64,000 nucleotides of DNA from Chamaelirium japonicum (GCA_947650365.1 OX393550.1:67511744-67575743), one strand, 5' to 3'; shown: positions 1-12,854, counted from the first letter of the stretch. The notes: generated by a model from the sequence alone, not told the origin. Numbers and translations: made by a program.

Positions 1-81
1 GGAGCCTTGGGAGTTGGGACCAATGGTTGAATTTTCTTGAAATTTTAATTTTTTTACACACCCTACATACCCACTTGTGTG

Positions 82-514
82 TAGGGGCAATTCCGATCCA
101 TACCCATTCGGGTAGAAAGAGTCCAAACCCGATCCATACCCGATTTTGTCCATATATGTAATTACTCCAAGATAAAATTTTAATCAATGTATCACAATAC
201 ATAGTTAAGGAGCTCTTTTGGCTTATTATTATAGTGGTTTTAATAGAGTAATTTTGAGGAGGATATGAGTTCGATTATAATTTTGTTGTATGATGATGAG
301 TTTTGAGTCGAATTGTATTATCATGTATCACAAGTTAGGGGTGATCGGATTTTGGGTATGGGTATTTAGGTATCCATACCACTGCCCGAAAGTTATCGGG
401 TAGAGTTCCTATACGAAAACCCTCCCCAAATTTTGTTTCGGGTACAAAATATGTATCCATACGCAAATCTGTGGGTCGAGTTTAAGTCAGGTTTTCGGAG
501 TCCATTGCCACCCA
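82..514. mobile_element. Non-autonomous hAT-like repeat with imperfect inverted ends
   Basis: The left end begins TAGGGGCAATTCCGATCC. The right end, read on the minus strand, begins TGGGTGGCAATGGACTCCGA, so the two ends are imperfect inverted copies. The body is rich in GGGTAT and its complement (for example around 96-110 and 345-385). Plant hAT miniature elements commonly start TAGGGGTGGCAA, which is the basis for the family guess. I did not find a clean 8-bp target duplication, and no coding capacity is visible. Confidence 0.35.
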
Positions 515-1570
515 ACTGATCTCTTTGGTTGAAGAATGACTTATGAAAAAAAAAAAAAAAAGCTCATGAAGGAGGCTCGCATGAAAGTTTGGTTTAATTG
601 CTTTGATGCATTTTATTTTTTAGCAAATTTGTGGATGTTATATTAGCACAATTTATGCACACAAGGAAACCCCCATTATAGTTTTTTTTTTTTTGTTATG
701 TTAGGACTCCTATTACCTGATGTAACCATGCCAAATTCCTTAAAAAGACCCCATGGGTTCTTGTTTGAGACAATGAAGAATAAATGTTTGTTTCCATGAT
801 ATCCTGAGAAAGAAGAGGATGAGAGGTTCATCACCGGCGTGAGGCCGAGCATCATCATCTTATTCTCATGCACCGCAACCTCCGACCCCCAGGCTCTTGC
901 TAGTCGCACCTCATTGAGATCCCCACCTCTCACCTCAGCAGAGATCCCCTCCTCTCGCCTCGTCCATCCCCTCCTCTCACCTCATCGGAGATCCCCACCA
1001 GTTGCCACGGCCGACAACATGAACAATAACAACCATCGATGTTGTCGCGGCCAAGCCGACCAGCTGCCAGCCCAGCCACGGCCAAGCTAACCAGCGGTCA
1101 GCTCAGATCGCAAGCAAGTCGGCACGCCCAGATTCTAAATTTCACCTGCTTCATCTTCGATGTCTCACGCTCATCATCAACTTGGTCTAGTCCATTATTC
1201 CTAGTTCCCAGTGACACCCTCTTAGCCCCCTTTAATCATTAGAATAAGAATATCTTGTTTAAATATTATTGTTGGTTTACCATTGTACCCTACCTATTAC
1301 ATGAGCATTCACCTTGCTAAGCCCCTTGAGCTTAGAACCTGTGATTGAAACCCTTAGTTGGTCACTCAATCCGTAGAAGTTATTTGCAAACTTTCAAACT
1401 TTTCTAAACCCGGAAGTCCCTCGACTTCCAAACGGGCACCCCTTTCTTTATTTTAATCTTCTTAGCACTGCTCACCTGCTCTTAGGCCTTTGCCTAGCTA
1501 GTCTACGCAATTAAACTCGTAATAATCAAAATTGTATCACTGAATCCTGTACTTGCTTTGCGAGTAGCTA
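515..1570. other. Intergenic stretch without a recognisable gene
   Basis: Contains A and T homopolymers near 544-561 and 680-695. A short C/T-rich patch at 840-1000 repeats CCCCTCCTCTCACCTC-like words. Short open frames on both strands here are low-complexity Ser/Pro-rich and match nothing I recognise. Confidence 0.5.
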
Positions 1571-1574
1571 ATCC

Positions 1575-2700
1575 TGTTGAATGATCTCTTCACAACATTT
1601 GCACATCTGAGTTAGCTCCACGTCATATTTATTGAGGATCCTTCTAGACGATACCAGATGCAGAATCCGATACCAAGTCATTCCGACCAAGATAGGTCCA
1701 CAAAGATCAATCGCACAAACAATCCTTCGACATATTGATGAGAACAAACAACCAAACACAAATTATAAAAATAGGAAAAACAAATATAAAATAATTACAA
1801 AGCAATCACAGAGATGAGACAAAAGATTATGTTGAGCAAAGACGATCAAACAATCCACTAGAATGAAAAACAAAACAGAGTTATAAGAACGATCAACTCC
1901 AAAGAGATGAACACCCTTCACCGAGAGCACCTCCTTCTTCTCCAAACTCTCACCAAGCCTCCCTTAAAGAAAAATAATTTTTTATCATCAAACAAAATCC
2001 TAGATTCACCTTTATATATGGGGGACGAGGTGTACAATAGATATCCCTCGAATTCCTTATCAAACGGTTGAAACAGATTTAAAATTCGTCAAGTAACAAG
2101 TCCAAAATGAGTTAGGCTTTACCAAACCCGCACGCAACCTATCACCGGGTAGTACACACCACCAAAACAAAGCGGGTTGCGGACGATTTGGGACATGCGG
2201 TGCGCACCACGCTGCGTACCCCCTAGACAAAAGCTACAAGTCAGGGGTGAGACTAGCATTGGTCTTCTCGGAATTGAGCCATACTTCAACAATCTCCGTC
2301 TTGGCAAGATCTCAAAAACAAAATATGATCGTCGTCTCCACCTACATAAACAATACCTCCTCGGTGTCCCAAAACGCATCCTAAAGTTGCACCAATGCAC
2401 ACTAACGATGTCAGTATCCTGATAGTACGAAACTCCTCAAATCATCTTGATCAAGCTCAGATAATGCCTGAACTTAGTTAATGGAACCGGTTTCGTCAAC
2501 ATGTCGGCCGAATTACCCGCGTGAAAATCTTCTTCAAAGAAACCATCTTCTTTTTGATATGTTGCCGAACAAAATGATAACGTATATCAATATACTTCGT
2601 CCTGTGAGAGATGGACATGATCATCATTCGCCAAGTAAATAGCGATCAGGTTATCAAAAATCACTCTTATCCCCTCCGTCTTTTCAATTTTGTACATGAG
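1575..2700 (-). mobile_element. Copia LTR retrotransposon remnant (3' LTR and RNase H end)
   Basis: Read on the minus strand, about 2,660-2,440 resembles the end of a Copia RNase H domain, with words close to KYIDIRYHFV and a following ADMLTKPVPLTKF-like tail. That tail is the usual end of Copia polyproteins. The DNA beyond it (about 2,440 to 1,575 on the plus map) is then expected to be the 3' LTR. It carries a minus-strand TATA-like box (TATATAAAGG near 2,010-2,022) and could begin and end with TG and CA. No partner LTR is seen. It is an old, broken fossil with several interruptions; LTR borders are estimates. Confidence 0.6.
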
Positions 2701-3435
2701 AATCCATTTTCAAAGTAGCTATGTTTAAAAAAATAGATAACCCTCTATCAACCCCTCCATCTTTACAATTTTGTTAGGATGGGCATCGTGATGCTTGACG
2801 AGGTCAGGATTGCATTGTCCCATATAATCCTTAGGTTCCATGGAAAAAGATTCCGCTACATCCTTGCTCACCATATGTGAAGGTTATACGTGAAAGATTG
2901 CAAAGAATAATGAAGCGGGAAACAAAAGGCCAAGGGATTCGAAGGAAATGAACAACACGAGCGAAAACCCTATTTCAGAAGGTAGGGAAGAAGCTTCCAT
3001 CAAATTTGAATGTTGAAAAATGAGCAGTTATCATTTCACTGCTTAGGTTTTCAATGGAAAAGAGCTGTCGTCTGAAAGTGATTTAGTCGGGGAACGATAA
3101 TTGGGAAAAATTGAATGCGGGGATACATGGAACATCCGATAAATGATACAATTAAGAGCAGACGATAGCGAATGGACTATTAGAGGTCTAGATACATTCT
3201 GTTGAATGGTTAAGATCTTAGCAATGCCACGAGAAAGCATCTTTAGCTTTCCTTCTCTTGATGTTCAAGAAAAGCAAAGGGGGGTTTTGCAAATGCCTAG
3301 AAAAATGGAACATTATCCTCACCATTGAGTCATGTCAGACGCTGAAGATAGATATAACTTTCATCTAAGTGCGAGTATATATCCAAATTCAGGAATATTG
3401 AAGATATTAAACATGATTTGTTACTGAGACCTTTG
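2700..3435. other. Intergenic stretch, nothing recognisable
   Basis: AT-rich unique-looking DNA with no open frame above about 65 codons and no repeat structure that I could assign. Confidence 0.4.
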
Positions 3436-3439
3436 CAGT

Positions 3440-3650
3440 CAGTGACATCCCTAGAGGCTCTGTATCTGAGTATAAAGTCCATTGAGGCTGCGCTCAGTGG
3501 CGCCTTCAAAGCCGGCCTCTACAAATAAGGATAAAGTCTATGGAGGCCTCTACGCTCAATGATATCCTTAGAGCCTCGGCATCTAAGGATCAAGTCCACT
3601 GAGGTCTCTATACTCAGTAGCAATGATATAAGCTTCAACATCTAATGGTA
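3440..3650. repeat. Degenerate tandem repeat, about 70-90 bp unit
   Basis: About three diverged units share words such as AGTATAAAGTCCATTGAGGC, ATAAAGTCTATGGAGGCC and ATCAAGTCCACTGAGGTC, each followed by a CTCAGTG-like word. The style (AAAGTCYGAGGC-like core) recalls the 70-bp array at 23,720-24,260 and, like it, lies just upstream of LTR-like DNA. Confidence 0.5.
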
Positions 3651-3659
3651 TTGATGGGT

Positions 3660-4140
3660 TTAAAGCAACTGGGTAATGGGAGAAATCATAAGAACATCAT
3701 CAATGTCAAGTTGATCCTGGTCTGTTACAGGATGATCATTACATAATGCCAGATCAGCAAATGACAAATGTGGTTAATATTTAGTAGCTAAGTAAACACG
3801 TACATTTTGTTACAAAATAATCTTTTCGTTTTTTTCCATGTCAACAATAATAGTGGTAAAGTTAGTTATAACTAACTGGAGATCTCTCACTTTATAAATA
3901 GATCCCTCCGCACAAAAAACAAGTGCACTCTTCAACACCTCCTCACCTCCCCCCCCCCCCCCCCCCTCAAAAAAAAAAATCCTTTCTTGTGAGATCATAA
4001 CTAACTGGAGTGTCGGAGGAGGGATTTGGGAGATCGATCTCCTGGCATTATCTTTTGTTTTTTGTGCAATGCACTGTAGGTCTAGGGTGAAGCAGATTTT
4101 TCAGGTGTACAAACTGCACACCAAACTTCTATCTCTGTGA
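3660..4140 (+). mobile_element. Gypsy-like LTR remnant
   Basis: A TATA-like box (TTTATAAATA, 3,891-3,900) is followed by a C/T-rich leader containing a C homopolymer (about 3,950-3,966), then AACTGGAGTGTCGGAGGAGG at about 4,006. Many plant Gypsy LTRs carry an ACTTGAGCGTCGGAG-like word close to their 3' end; a related word occurs at about 21,037. This supports a solo or truncated LTR on the plus strand. No coding part was found next to it. Confidence 0.4.
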
Positions 4141-4510
4141 CAGGGGTGTCAAGAGCTAGTCGCCATGTATTGTCCAAGGAGTATGGGTAGAGATCAAGCC
4201 AGTTGACTTGGAAGGAAGGTAGAAGCTTTGCCGAGAAGAAGGTTTTGTAATGTTCATTGAAGATATGGTGATGGATACATGGTCTACGCAGTCTATGGAT
4301 TGGTGGTGGATGGAATGGACGTGGTTAAATCTATGTCTGGCATTTTCAATCGAGTGGAAGATTTTATTGCTCTAATCTTCTTCCTTCAACTCTCTATACT
4401 GTACCCATTGTTTCTTCATTGTTTCTTCGGCCAATTGGGTGCTTTGAAGGTCCTTCTTAACCTTGCTTCTCTGTTGGATGTCATCTTGTGCAAGGTAACC
4501 CTCATCTTCC

Positions 4511-4619
4511 TGTTGGAAGATTAGTCCCACCTCGATAAAGTAGAGGACAGAAATGATCCTTGTATGTATGATGGGACCTCATCTCAATACCTGGGTTTTG
4601 GAATAGAGGAAATCTCACA
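4511..4619 (+). repeat. TRIM LTR, copy 1
   Basis: 109 bp, TG...CA ends. The next base opens the tRNA-Met primer-binding site TGGTATCAGAGC (4,620-4,631). Confidence 0.9.
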
Positions 4620-4724
4620 TGGTATCAGAGCCTAACCGTACACTCACCTGCCGGGTGTGGTCCCCACACATCTATCATCCACGTGACAAGGACCACAAAA
4701 GATTGGCCTGCACGTGAGGGGGAG

Positions 4725-4933
<209 letters not shown>

Positions 4934-5039
4934 TTGTATCAGAGCCTAACCGTATCACTCACCTACCGGGTGTGGTTCCCACACATCTATCATCCACGTG
5001 ACAAAGACCACAAAAGATTGGCCTACACGTGAGGGGGAG

Positions 5040-5148
5040 TGTTGGAAGATTAGTCCCACATCGGTAAAGTAGAGGGCGGAAATGATCCTTATATGTATGA
5101 TGGGACCTCATCTCAATACCTGGGTTTTGGAATAGAGGAAATTTCACA
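5040..5148 (+). repeat. TRIM LTR, copy 3
   Basis: 109 bp, immediately after the second polypurine tract (5,029-5,039), ending CACA and followed by the CTTCC target duplication at 5,149-5,153. Confidence 0.9.
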
Positions 5149-5286
5149 CTTCCTCCTTTGTGTCCCAAAAATGGATTATGGCTGCTAGTTCTCCCTTTCT
5201 TCTCTTGGCACTGTAGAAATGATATATGCACCAGTTCTTAACTCTAAATGGTGGGGGGGGGGGGGGGGGGGTTCTCTTTTATTTTT

Positions 5287-5781
5287 GGGGTTTTTTTTAC
5301 AAATCAACCCCTACAATCGTCTCTATTTACATATAAACCTCTATAAAATGATATTTACATATAAAACCCTCAATCCATTCAAACATGACATATTGACCCC
5401 TCCAGATAATATTTTTTATTTCATCCTTAATATTTTACCTAAACCATGTAAATGTTCCTCAAATGTAAGAATTCTTCAGATTAGGTCCAAGTTGGATTCG
5501 GGTTATGTCTGTTTTTGTTTTGGATTAAGTCCATGTTAAAAAAAGATATGTCAATTTAAGTATTAAAACCATGGGTAAATCGGTTATTTCCCCTTTAGAT
5601 TAATGAAATAGCAACCAGATGAAGGAATATTTCCAAAATATTTCTTTATTTTGAATGCCAACTAACTGTACGGGTCGATATATAAATATTGGATGATTTA
5701 AGAGGTTTATATATAAATATTGACTTTACAGAGGGTTTTTTGTAAATAGAGAAGATGACATGGGTTTATTTGTAAAAACCC
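5287..5781. mobile_element. MITE with terminal inverted repeats of about 60 bp
   Basis: The left end GGGGTTTTTTTTACAAATCA and the minus-strand reading of the right end GGGTTTTTACAAATAAACCC match. The similarity continues inward (TCTCTATTTACA, AAACCTCTATAAA versus TCTCTATTTACA, AAACCCTCTGTAAA). The interior is AT-rich and non-coding. T-rich flanks (TTTTATTTTT left, TTTTATTTTGG right) look like a target duplication but cannot be placed exactly. Long inverted ends of this kind fit Mutator-type MITEs; hAT is the alternative. Confidence 0.75.
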
Positions 5782-5789
5782 TTTTTTTT

Positions 5790-6310
5790 TATTTTGGTCC
5801 TTTCAAGGAGTGGCCGGTGACTTCACAGATTTCTCCTTGCCTCCTAGCCCATCATCAACTGTAGCCTGCTTCCCAGTGTCTTCTTGTGTTTTGTGGCTGG
5901 ATGCTCCTATCTTTTACCTCAGCATGTGAACCCCTTTCTGTCCCTTTCTACTTCCAAACCCCCCAATTATTTTAATTTATTTTGTTGTTTGAGAGGTTCA
6001 TTGCCCCCTATTTGCTTCCACGCATCGACGAACATCAATGAAAATTTGTTTCCTTCTCTTAAAAAAATGAAAAATTATTTCTTTTGTACTAATCAAGCAG
6101 GGTTTTTTTTTTTTTGGAAGGAGTATGATAAGAGAAATAGTGCTTCTAGGCTCTCTTCCTTGGCTTGCATGTAGGCCTCTTGTGTTATGCCAAATTAGTG
6201 GGGTCTTATTTTATAATCCCAATCATTAACTCTCTTTTTTGGGTAGAAACTACAGGGGTTCTATTCGTGACGCCCCAACCCTCGAAACAAAAAATATTAT
6301 TACAATTATT
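5790..6310. other. Short intergenic stretch
   Basis: No gene recognised. The 96-codon plus-strand frame at 5,884-6,174 is Phe/Ser-rich, crosses a T homopolymer and shows no domain. Confidence 0.4.
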
Positions 6311-6999
6311 TGTTGAAGATGTGGCTTAAAACAAGCCCACATGGCGACTCTGAGGTTCATGCGCGAAGGAACGACGAAAGATGGAGCAGAGGAAGGAATT
6401 AACGAAGGGGGAGTTACTGTAGGAATTTCGCTTGGACGTCGGTACAATGCTTGCCCAAGCGAACTAGCAAAGCCAGGGGAGCTCGGACTCTAGGCCCCGT
6501 TCGCGCACCCACTATTTTTGCCTGGGAGAAATCGGGTCTGCACATGGATTTGGCTGTGGATTTTGGTGAGACTCCTCCCACAACTTAGATGCGAACTTGG
6601 GGCTATAAGTAGGTTTTCCACCACAAACCTAGCATGGGATTGAAGGCTTTCTAGGGTTGAGAGGGCAGCCGTCATCAAGGGAGAGGGAGGGAAACCCATC
6701 GGAGGACCTTAGGATTTCGGTAGGGGGTTTCTTCTTGTTCTCCGGGGCTGGGTATGGGCTGTGGGATATCTTCTCCTTGGATAATCTCTTTAAGGGTGTT
6801 GTGTGACAGTTGGTACAGACAAAACGTGTAATCTTAGTTCTCCATGCTAGTGAATCCATTGGTTATTGTTGCTTGAATCTTGTGTGTGTTTGCTTATGCT
6901 TGGTTCTATATTTTCTTCTCGGTGGTTATCGTCTACCCGGTGTTGATCCTTCGCATCTCATGTTCTTTCCACTACTCAGGCCTCTATTTCTCAACAACA
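6311..6999 (+). repeat. 5' LTR of the short Copia element
   Basis: Starts TGTTGAAGATGTGGCTTAAA and ends near TCAACAACA. It matches 8,455-9,167 along its length (for example GAGAGGGCAGCC at 6,658 and 8,802). GC-rich and C/T-rich parts alternate as in other LTR leaders. Confidence 0.8.
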
Positions 7000-7049
7000 T
7001 GTATCAAAGCTTGTTCATTGGCAATTATTAAGGCACAAGGTCAAAGGTG

Positions 7050-7837
7050 AAGAAATCGAAGATGAGAATCCACAAGTTGAATATAAGGTTCGAGATCGAC
7101 AAGTTCCATGGCCAAATCAACTTTGGTTTGTGAAAAATACAAGTCAGAGATATATTGATTCATGACAGATTGCACAAGTCAAACAAGATGACGGATGAGT
7201 GGGAGGAGTTTGATATGAGTACGACTCTAATGTGTCTCGCAAAGGGCATGCTGATGAACATGGACGTCTCTAACGCGAAGTTGTGAGAGAAGTTGGAGAG
7301 CATGTACATGAACCGCTCGATCACAAACCATTATACCTAAAGCAATAGATCTTCAACCGTTGGACGAAGGGAGGTACGGGGATTATGGAGCATGTCCAGG
7401 TGTTCAATCAATTGACGACATACTTACTCTATGCTAGTGAAGACATAAAGAAGGAGAACAGGGTGTTACTTCTTCTCCGGTCACTACCTGAGTCCTACGA
7501 GCATCTGAAGATCACAATGCTTTTCGAGAAGGAATCGATCAAATTGGAGGATGTCACAGGTACTCTTCTCTTAAATGAGCTTCATATGAGGGGGACAACC
7601 AAGGTGGTTGTCGACACCCAAACCAAGTCTTTGACAATGCATGGGGAGGTGAGGAAGAAGAAGCAAAACTCTTGTTGGAAGTACGATCGATCCGGGCACT
7701 ACAAGTCAGAATGTAAGTGGAAATATGGAGCAAAACCGGATTGCTTAGGATCATCTAGAGTTAATGAAGTTGCCAAGGGTGATGGATCCATAGATTATGC
7801 CGCTTCAGAAAGATTCAACGATGGGGAGTGCTGGTAG
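7050..7837 (+). pseudogene. Copia gag remnant (UBN2-type domain and zinc knuckle region)
   Basis: The translated region starts with words like KFEIDKFHGQINF, typical of the Copia gag opening. It continues with a conserved RVLLLLRSLPESYEHLKITM segment (residues about 24-43 of the frame at 7,385) and a knuckle-like CWKYDRSGHYKSEC stretch near 7,675-7,716. It would encode the nucleocapsid precursor of the particle. It is a broken fossil copy. Confidence 0.75.
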
Positions 7838-8454
7838 CTACCACTGTTATCAGTCCAGGATTGAATAATCTATAATGAGACCGTACAACATATATGTTCG
7901 CGCAGGACATGGTTCAGCAGGTATGTGGAGTATGATAGTGGTAGGTTGATAGCTGCGATGTCTTCAAGGCGCTGATAAAAGAAGTTAGGGATATTCGACT
8001 TAAGATGTATGTTAGGCGATATATACACTCAAAGGTCTCTGTCATGTTCTGGGATGGTAAAAAATATAGTCTCTCTTTCTAGACTTGATTCTCTCGAGTG
8101 CAAGTTCATTGGTGGAGATGGAGTTGTGAAGGCCTGGAACATAGCGTCTATGATCATGAAGGAGAGCTTGGGTGGAGGCCTACACAGAGTAGCCGAGAGA
8201 GCGGTGGCATAGAAAAGTGTTCGAGGAAGAACAAGGATACTAGTAAAAGCACGCTCAGGGATGAGGATAATCAGTAAGTAGGTTCTAATTGCCAAGTATA
8301 ACAATTTGGGCAATCACTAGGCTTGATGATTGAGCTCTCGACATGGAGGCAAATATGACGATGATGATCAGGCGATAAATTTACTGTTTTGAAGAGATAG
8401 AGTTCATGTCCGAAGATTGTTCATACGTGTTTTGTTTGAATCCAATATGAATAT

Positions 8455-8864
8455 TATTAAAGATGTGGATTAAAACTAGCCCACATGATGACTCCAAGGT
8501 TCATGCGTGAAGAAACAGCGAAAGACGGAGCAAAGGAACAAAAGGGGAGTCACTGCAGAAATTTTGCCCAGGCGTCGGTACAAGGCGTGCTTGTACAAAC
8601 TGATAGAGCCAGGGGATCTCGAGCTCTAGGTCCCATTCACTTAGGCACCCATTGTTTTTGCCCGGGAGAAATCAGATATGCAAACGAGTTTGGTTGTGTA
8701 TTTTGATGGACTCCGTCCACAACTTGGATATGAACTTGGAGCTATAAGTAAGGGTTCGATCTATCACAAACCTAACATGGGATTTAAGACTTTCTAATAT
8801 TGAGAGGGCAGCCTTCATCAAGGGAGAGGGAGGGGAACCCATTGTAGGACCTTGGGGTTCATGT

Positions 8865-8895
<31 letters not shown>

Positions 8896-9167
8896 GGTCT
8901 TCTTGTTCTTCGGGGTAGGTACGGGCTGCGGGATCTCTTCTCATTGGGTAATCTCTTTGAGGGTGTTGTGTGAACGATTGATAGAGACAAACAAATGTGT
9001 ACTCTTGTTTTTCTATGCCAATGCATCTATTGGTTATTACTTTCTGAATCTTGTGTGTGTTTTCTTGTGCTTGGTTCTATCTTCTTCTTGGTGATAATCG
9101 TCTACTGGTGCTAATTCTTGGCACCTCGTGTTCTTTTCACTATGTGTGCCTCTATTTTACAATATTA
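8455..9167 (+). repeat. 3' LTR of the short Copia element
   Basis: Direct copy of 6,311-6,999. It contains a (GT)n run and a G homopolymer at about 8,862-8,897 that the 5' LTR lacks, an example of simple-sequence growth after insertion. Confidence 0.8.
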
Positions 9168-10365
9168 CTTAGTTGCACCTCTTATTCTACCGTTTTAAGT
9201 TAAAAAAACCCCTTTAATTTTTTGAAAATCTTAAATATCTGAGAGAATTTTTTTATATAATTTGGTTGGATAATAAATATTTACAAGATAATATGAGACA
9301 TCTAATACTTGGATGGAATATTGAGAGATGTGATACCTTAAGGGTTATGATATAAGATTGAGAGATCTAATTTATGCATATACATATCATGTGAACTCTA
9401 ATGTAGATGAATATAAGTATACAAAAATTTATTGTGGAGTCACTCTTCTTCTATCTTCTCTAGCTCCATTAGTCATTTTTGTTTCCACCATAGCATCTTT
9501 ATGTGAAAACACCGTAACAAAGTTTTCAAATGCGATTCTTGGGTTCACTTCTCGATACCTACTTTCGAACCTTGCACGGTTCGCCAACGATCTATGGAAC
9601 CTGATTCGTGATGTTCCCAAACACTTTGTATGGTAGCCAATTACACATGAGAGAGAGAAGAGAGATGAAGGGATGAGAGAGAAAGTAAGATAACAAATAA
9701 TCTTTTTTTTACTCACTTCTCCATAGGGTTCACCATACAGCCACCATGCCTCTTGTATATCATAAGAGTTCATGTAAAATTCATGTGTTGTGTTGTGTTT
9801 TTTGTTTGATCCTTTTGGTTTTTCCTCAGATTAGATGATTAGATGTCTGTTTGATCAATTTACTACTGGTTTCTCTTTGTTTCTTCTATTACGTCTCTTT
9901 AAATCCATTAAATCCTTTTGTCTGGTTTAGATCTTGAGAATCACAACAGATCAAGTTTTAAACACTTGATACTTTAATGTTCAAAATCCAACCGACGAAT
10001 ACTAGACTAGAATCAAGATTGATGCCCTATAGCTCCAAGCCTCATTAAGTATTTTCTCATTTAGAGCTGTTAGTGTGTTTTGACACAACTTGGCTGAATG
10101 AAAAATTTAGGCAAACTGTTGTAAGTATCTAGTTGTAAATGCATCTTGAATCCTAGTCCCTAAGTGTATGAAAATAAATCCAAGTGAAGCTTCAAAGAAA
10201 GATACAAATGAAAGACTATGCTTAAGCTTCATCAGGCCTATCAGAACATCCATTAAGGGCAAAGATAAATGACTTGACTTTAGATAGCCCTTAATGCATT
10301 TGCTCCATATAGACGTTAGGGCTAGCTGAGGTGTTATGTGAGTCATGGGTCAAACCATCGTGAGC
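9168..10365. other. AT-rich intergenic stretch, no gene seen
   Basis: Short frames on both strands (up to 114 codons at 9,429-9,773, minus) show no recognisable domain. A GAGAGA-rich patch lies at 9,650-9,690. Confidence 0.4.
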
Positions 10366-10369
10366 TGCA

Positions 10370-11540
10370 CATATTTGGTGAGAAAACATAATGAGGATTT
10401 AGGTTTCGAGCTTGCATGATTTTATCGATTGCATATGCATCAGATTTATCATTCATACTTTTATCGTATTTTGTGCATTTTGATATTTGGGGTTAGTTGG
10501 AGTGGGTAGACCAGTATCACGAGCAGTTCTCACTTAGAAATATCAAAGTAAAGAAATAGTCACAAGGCCGTCCAAATGAATATTTGGACCGAGTCCTAAG
10601 GCCGTTCGAACGAGCGATTGGACCAGGTCATGAGGTCGTCCCAATAACCATTCAGACCTCCTTTGTTACTTTGAATAAATCATAGTTCGTGGTTTGGATG
10701 AATAATGTTGGTTTCCACAGGGTATCCAAATGACTATTTAGACCACAAAGAGTTGAGAATAAACTTTCTGAGTCTGTCATCGAAATAGTCATTCAGACTC
10801 CTATGATAAGTCATCCAAATGAGTGTTCAGACAGTGTCGGCCCAAAGGCTAAAACATCCTTCTATAAATAGGTTGTTTTACCTCTTTGGGCTTATCCTTT
10901 ATAATGGAATTTTGGGAAAGATTTTTTGCAGCGACCAAAGAAGGAGCGAGAAGAAATCCCATATTAGGGTTGAGTTTTTCAAGATGAAAAACTAGAGCTC
11001 CATTTAGGATTTTTATGATTTCTTCTTTCGGTTTCTCTTGATTTTTCTTATCGATTTCTTTAGAGAGATTCGTCTAGGGTTTTCTTATTGCAAGCATTTT
11101 TTCCATCTATAGAAAACATTAGCATCGAGTCATCACCAATCACCATCTTCTACATTTTGAAGGAGTTAGACCACTTGAAGGGTGGAACCGCATTCGAGGG
11201 GGAGATCAAACCGTCGGGTTCGTGGCATCCGATTCATGTGTTGCATTGGATTGAGGCTGGGCAACCGGATCTATCTTCGTGGAGAGGAGGCGAGAGAGAC
11301 TCAAGGCGTTGGGTCATGGGCATAAGTGTGAGGAGGAGCAAACGGTCGGTTAGAGGATCGAAGTCGCTTGGTGCTAGCGAAGATCGGGTGACATACCTAT
11401 GGAAATGACAAAGAGACGTGAGGCTACACAATCATTGGGCTGGGTGACTCGAGTCTTGTAAATAACTATGGAATGGCAAAGAGACGAGAGGCTACACAAT
11501 CATAGTACATAATCTTAGCAAGGGCTAGGGTTCGAGTAGA
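10370..11540 (+). mobile_element. LTR-like region with TATA box and palindromic repeats
   Basis: A plus-strand TATA box (TATAAATAGG, 10,863-10,872) is followed by a C/T-rich leader and an AGGGTTTT-type stretch. Upstream, 10,560-10,830 holds degenerate units of about 35 bp built on GTCCAAATGAxyATTTGGACC-like palindromes (TTCGAACGAGCGATTGGACC at about 10,606). Downstream, CAAAGAGACGTGAGGCTACA at about 11,408 recurs at about 11,477. This architecture fits a solo or truncated LTR. No partner LTR or coding part was found, so the family is left open. Confidence 0.45.
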
Positions 11541-12049
11541 GAATCACCTAAACCACCTAAAAATCTCCCATGCCATTATAAATACTTCTTTAATGATTGC
11601 TTTACACTTGAAGTTTTTTAGGATCATGCACTAGAAACTCAAAATGACGTGCAAAGTTAAAATCCATTGAAGTGTATTTTTAATTGGGTATATTTAGTCA
11701 TTCCATCTATTCGCTCCCTTCTAAGTGATTGTGTTTTATTCGCTTCTGCATAGCCTACGTGATTTCATTAAGTTCGTTGCCAATGAAGATGTCCTATCGG
11801 GATTGCTGCAATTAAAGAAAATAAAAAAAATAAAAAGGTAATCCTGACTCGCAAGCCTTTCACACACACACGAGCGTGATTGCATGCATCATCAATGGCA
11901 TGGCAAGTGAGTGGTACGTGCTTACATTCATAGAAGGTTGGTACTGTAAGCTCATAGGTATGTGGTTTATTGTGCCTATAGTAGACGTAATCCAATATAA
12001 ATACTAAGTCCCTCTAGTTTCATATCCAATATGGAACTAAAGTTGTGCT
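11541..12049. other. Intergenic stretch, nothing recognisable
   Basis: AT-rich DNA with no open frame above 75 codons that shows a domain; possibly further LTR debris. Confidence 0.35.
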
Positions 12050-12424
12050 CCTAATATTGTTTATTGTGCCTAGAGAATCGAGGATTAAAGCCCGATAGAA
12101 ATCAGAGAATTTGATGCACCATACAATAGAACGAATGACAAAATACCACCGACAATCAAGGATATGGATTATCACTATCAAGAGATTACACATGCAATGG
12201 GTCACCATTTGTCAGACCTTGCAAACCCTCTCATTGATCTCTCTCAGCAACCACAAAGTTGAGAATAACTCCGTACAAGAGATCCATAGAAATACCGGAA
12301 GATCCCGAGAGATAAAAACACCCACTGAAGCAAGCACACTAAAGAAACTGGAGATGAATTAGAGAAGACCGATGAGAGATCCAGAGTCAAACCTCTCCAA
12401 GCTTCTATTCTTCTTACTTCCTCT

Positions 12425-12525
<101 letters not shown>

Positions 12526-12854
12526 GCCACAAGAAACCCTAGATCTGGGCTCTCCTTGCTCTCTCTCTCCGTCTACTCTTTCTCTCCCAACAGCTCAAGA
12601 CCTTTTCACCATGTCACAAATCATAAGGCCAAATAGCCCTTTATAGAGGAGAGTCGTATGACAAAAGGGTCGAAAAACCCGTGCCCTGATCGCTCAATCC
12701 ATGCCCAGGTTGCCAGGGCAACTCGCTCGCTCGCCCGAGTGACTTTCGCCCAAGTTCTGTCTCGGATCCCTGAAGAACTTTACCCAAGCGACTCGTCCAG
12801 TCACCCAGGCGAGATTCGTCAGACTTCTGTTTGTCGGCTGTTGTACCCAGTTAG

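Larger units (their letters stand above)
6311..9167 (+). mobile_element. Copia LTR retrotransposon, short form, both LTRs present
   Basis: Two related direct repeats of about 690-710 bp (6,311-6,999 and 8,455-9,167) enclose an internal region of about 1.45 kb. A primer-binding-site-like word TGTATCAAAGCT follows the 5' LTR at about 7,000. The internal region shows a Copia gag (about 7,050-7,837) and a piece resembling the protease-to-GAG-pre-integrase stretch (about 7,990-8,260, with a word like NIVSLSRLDSLE). I see no integrase, reverse transcriptase or RNase H. The LTRs have diverged clearly, so this is an old copy, broken in several places. Confidence 0.8.

Noticed and set aside
839-1242. 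Ser/Pro-rich short frames as a small secreted protein gene
   Set aside because: Built from a degenerate C/T-rich repeat; no signal peptide, and overlapping frames are equally open.
4620-4640. tRNA gene suggested by TGGTATCAGAGC
   Set aside because: Only the 12-18 bases of a retrotransposon primer-binding site; no cloverleaf can be formed around it. The same holds for 17,088.
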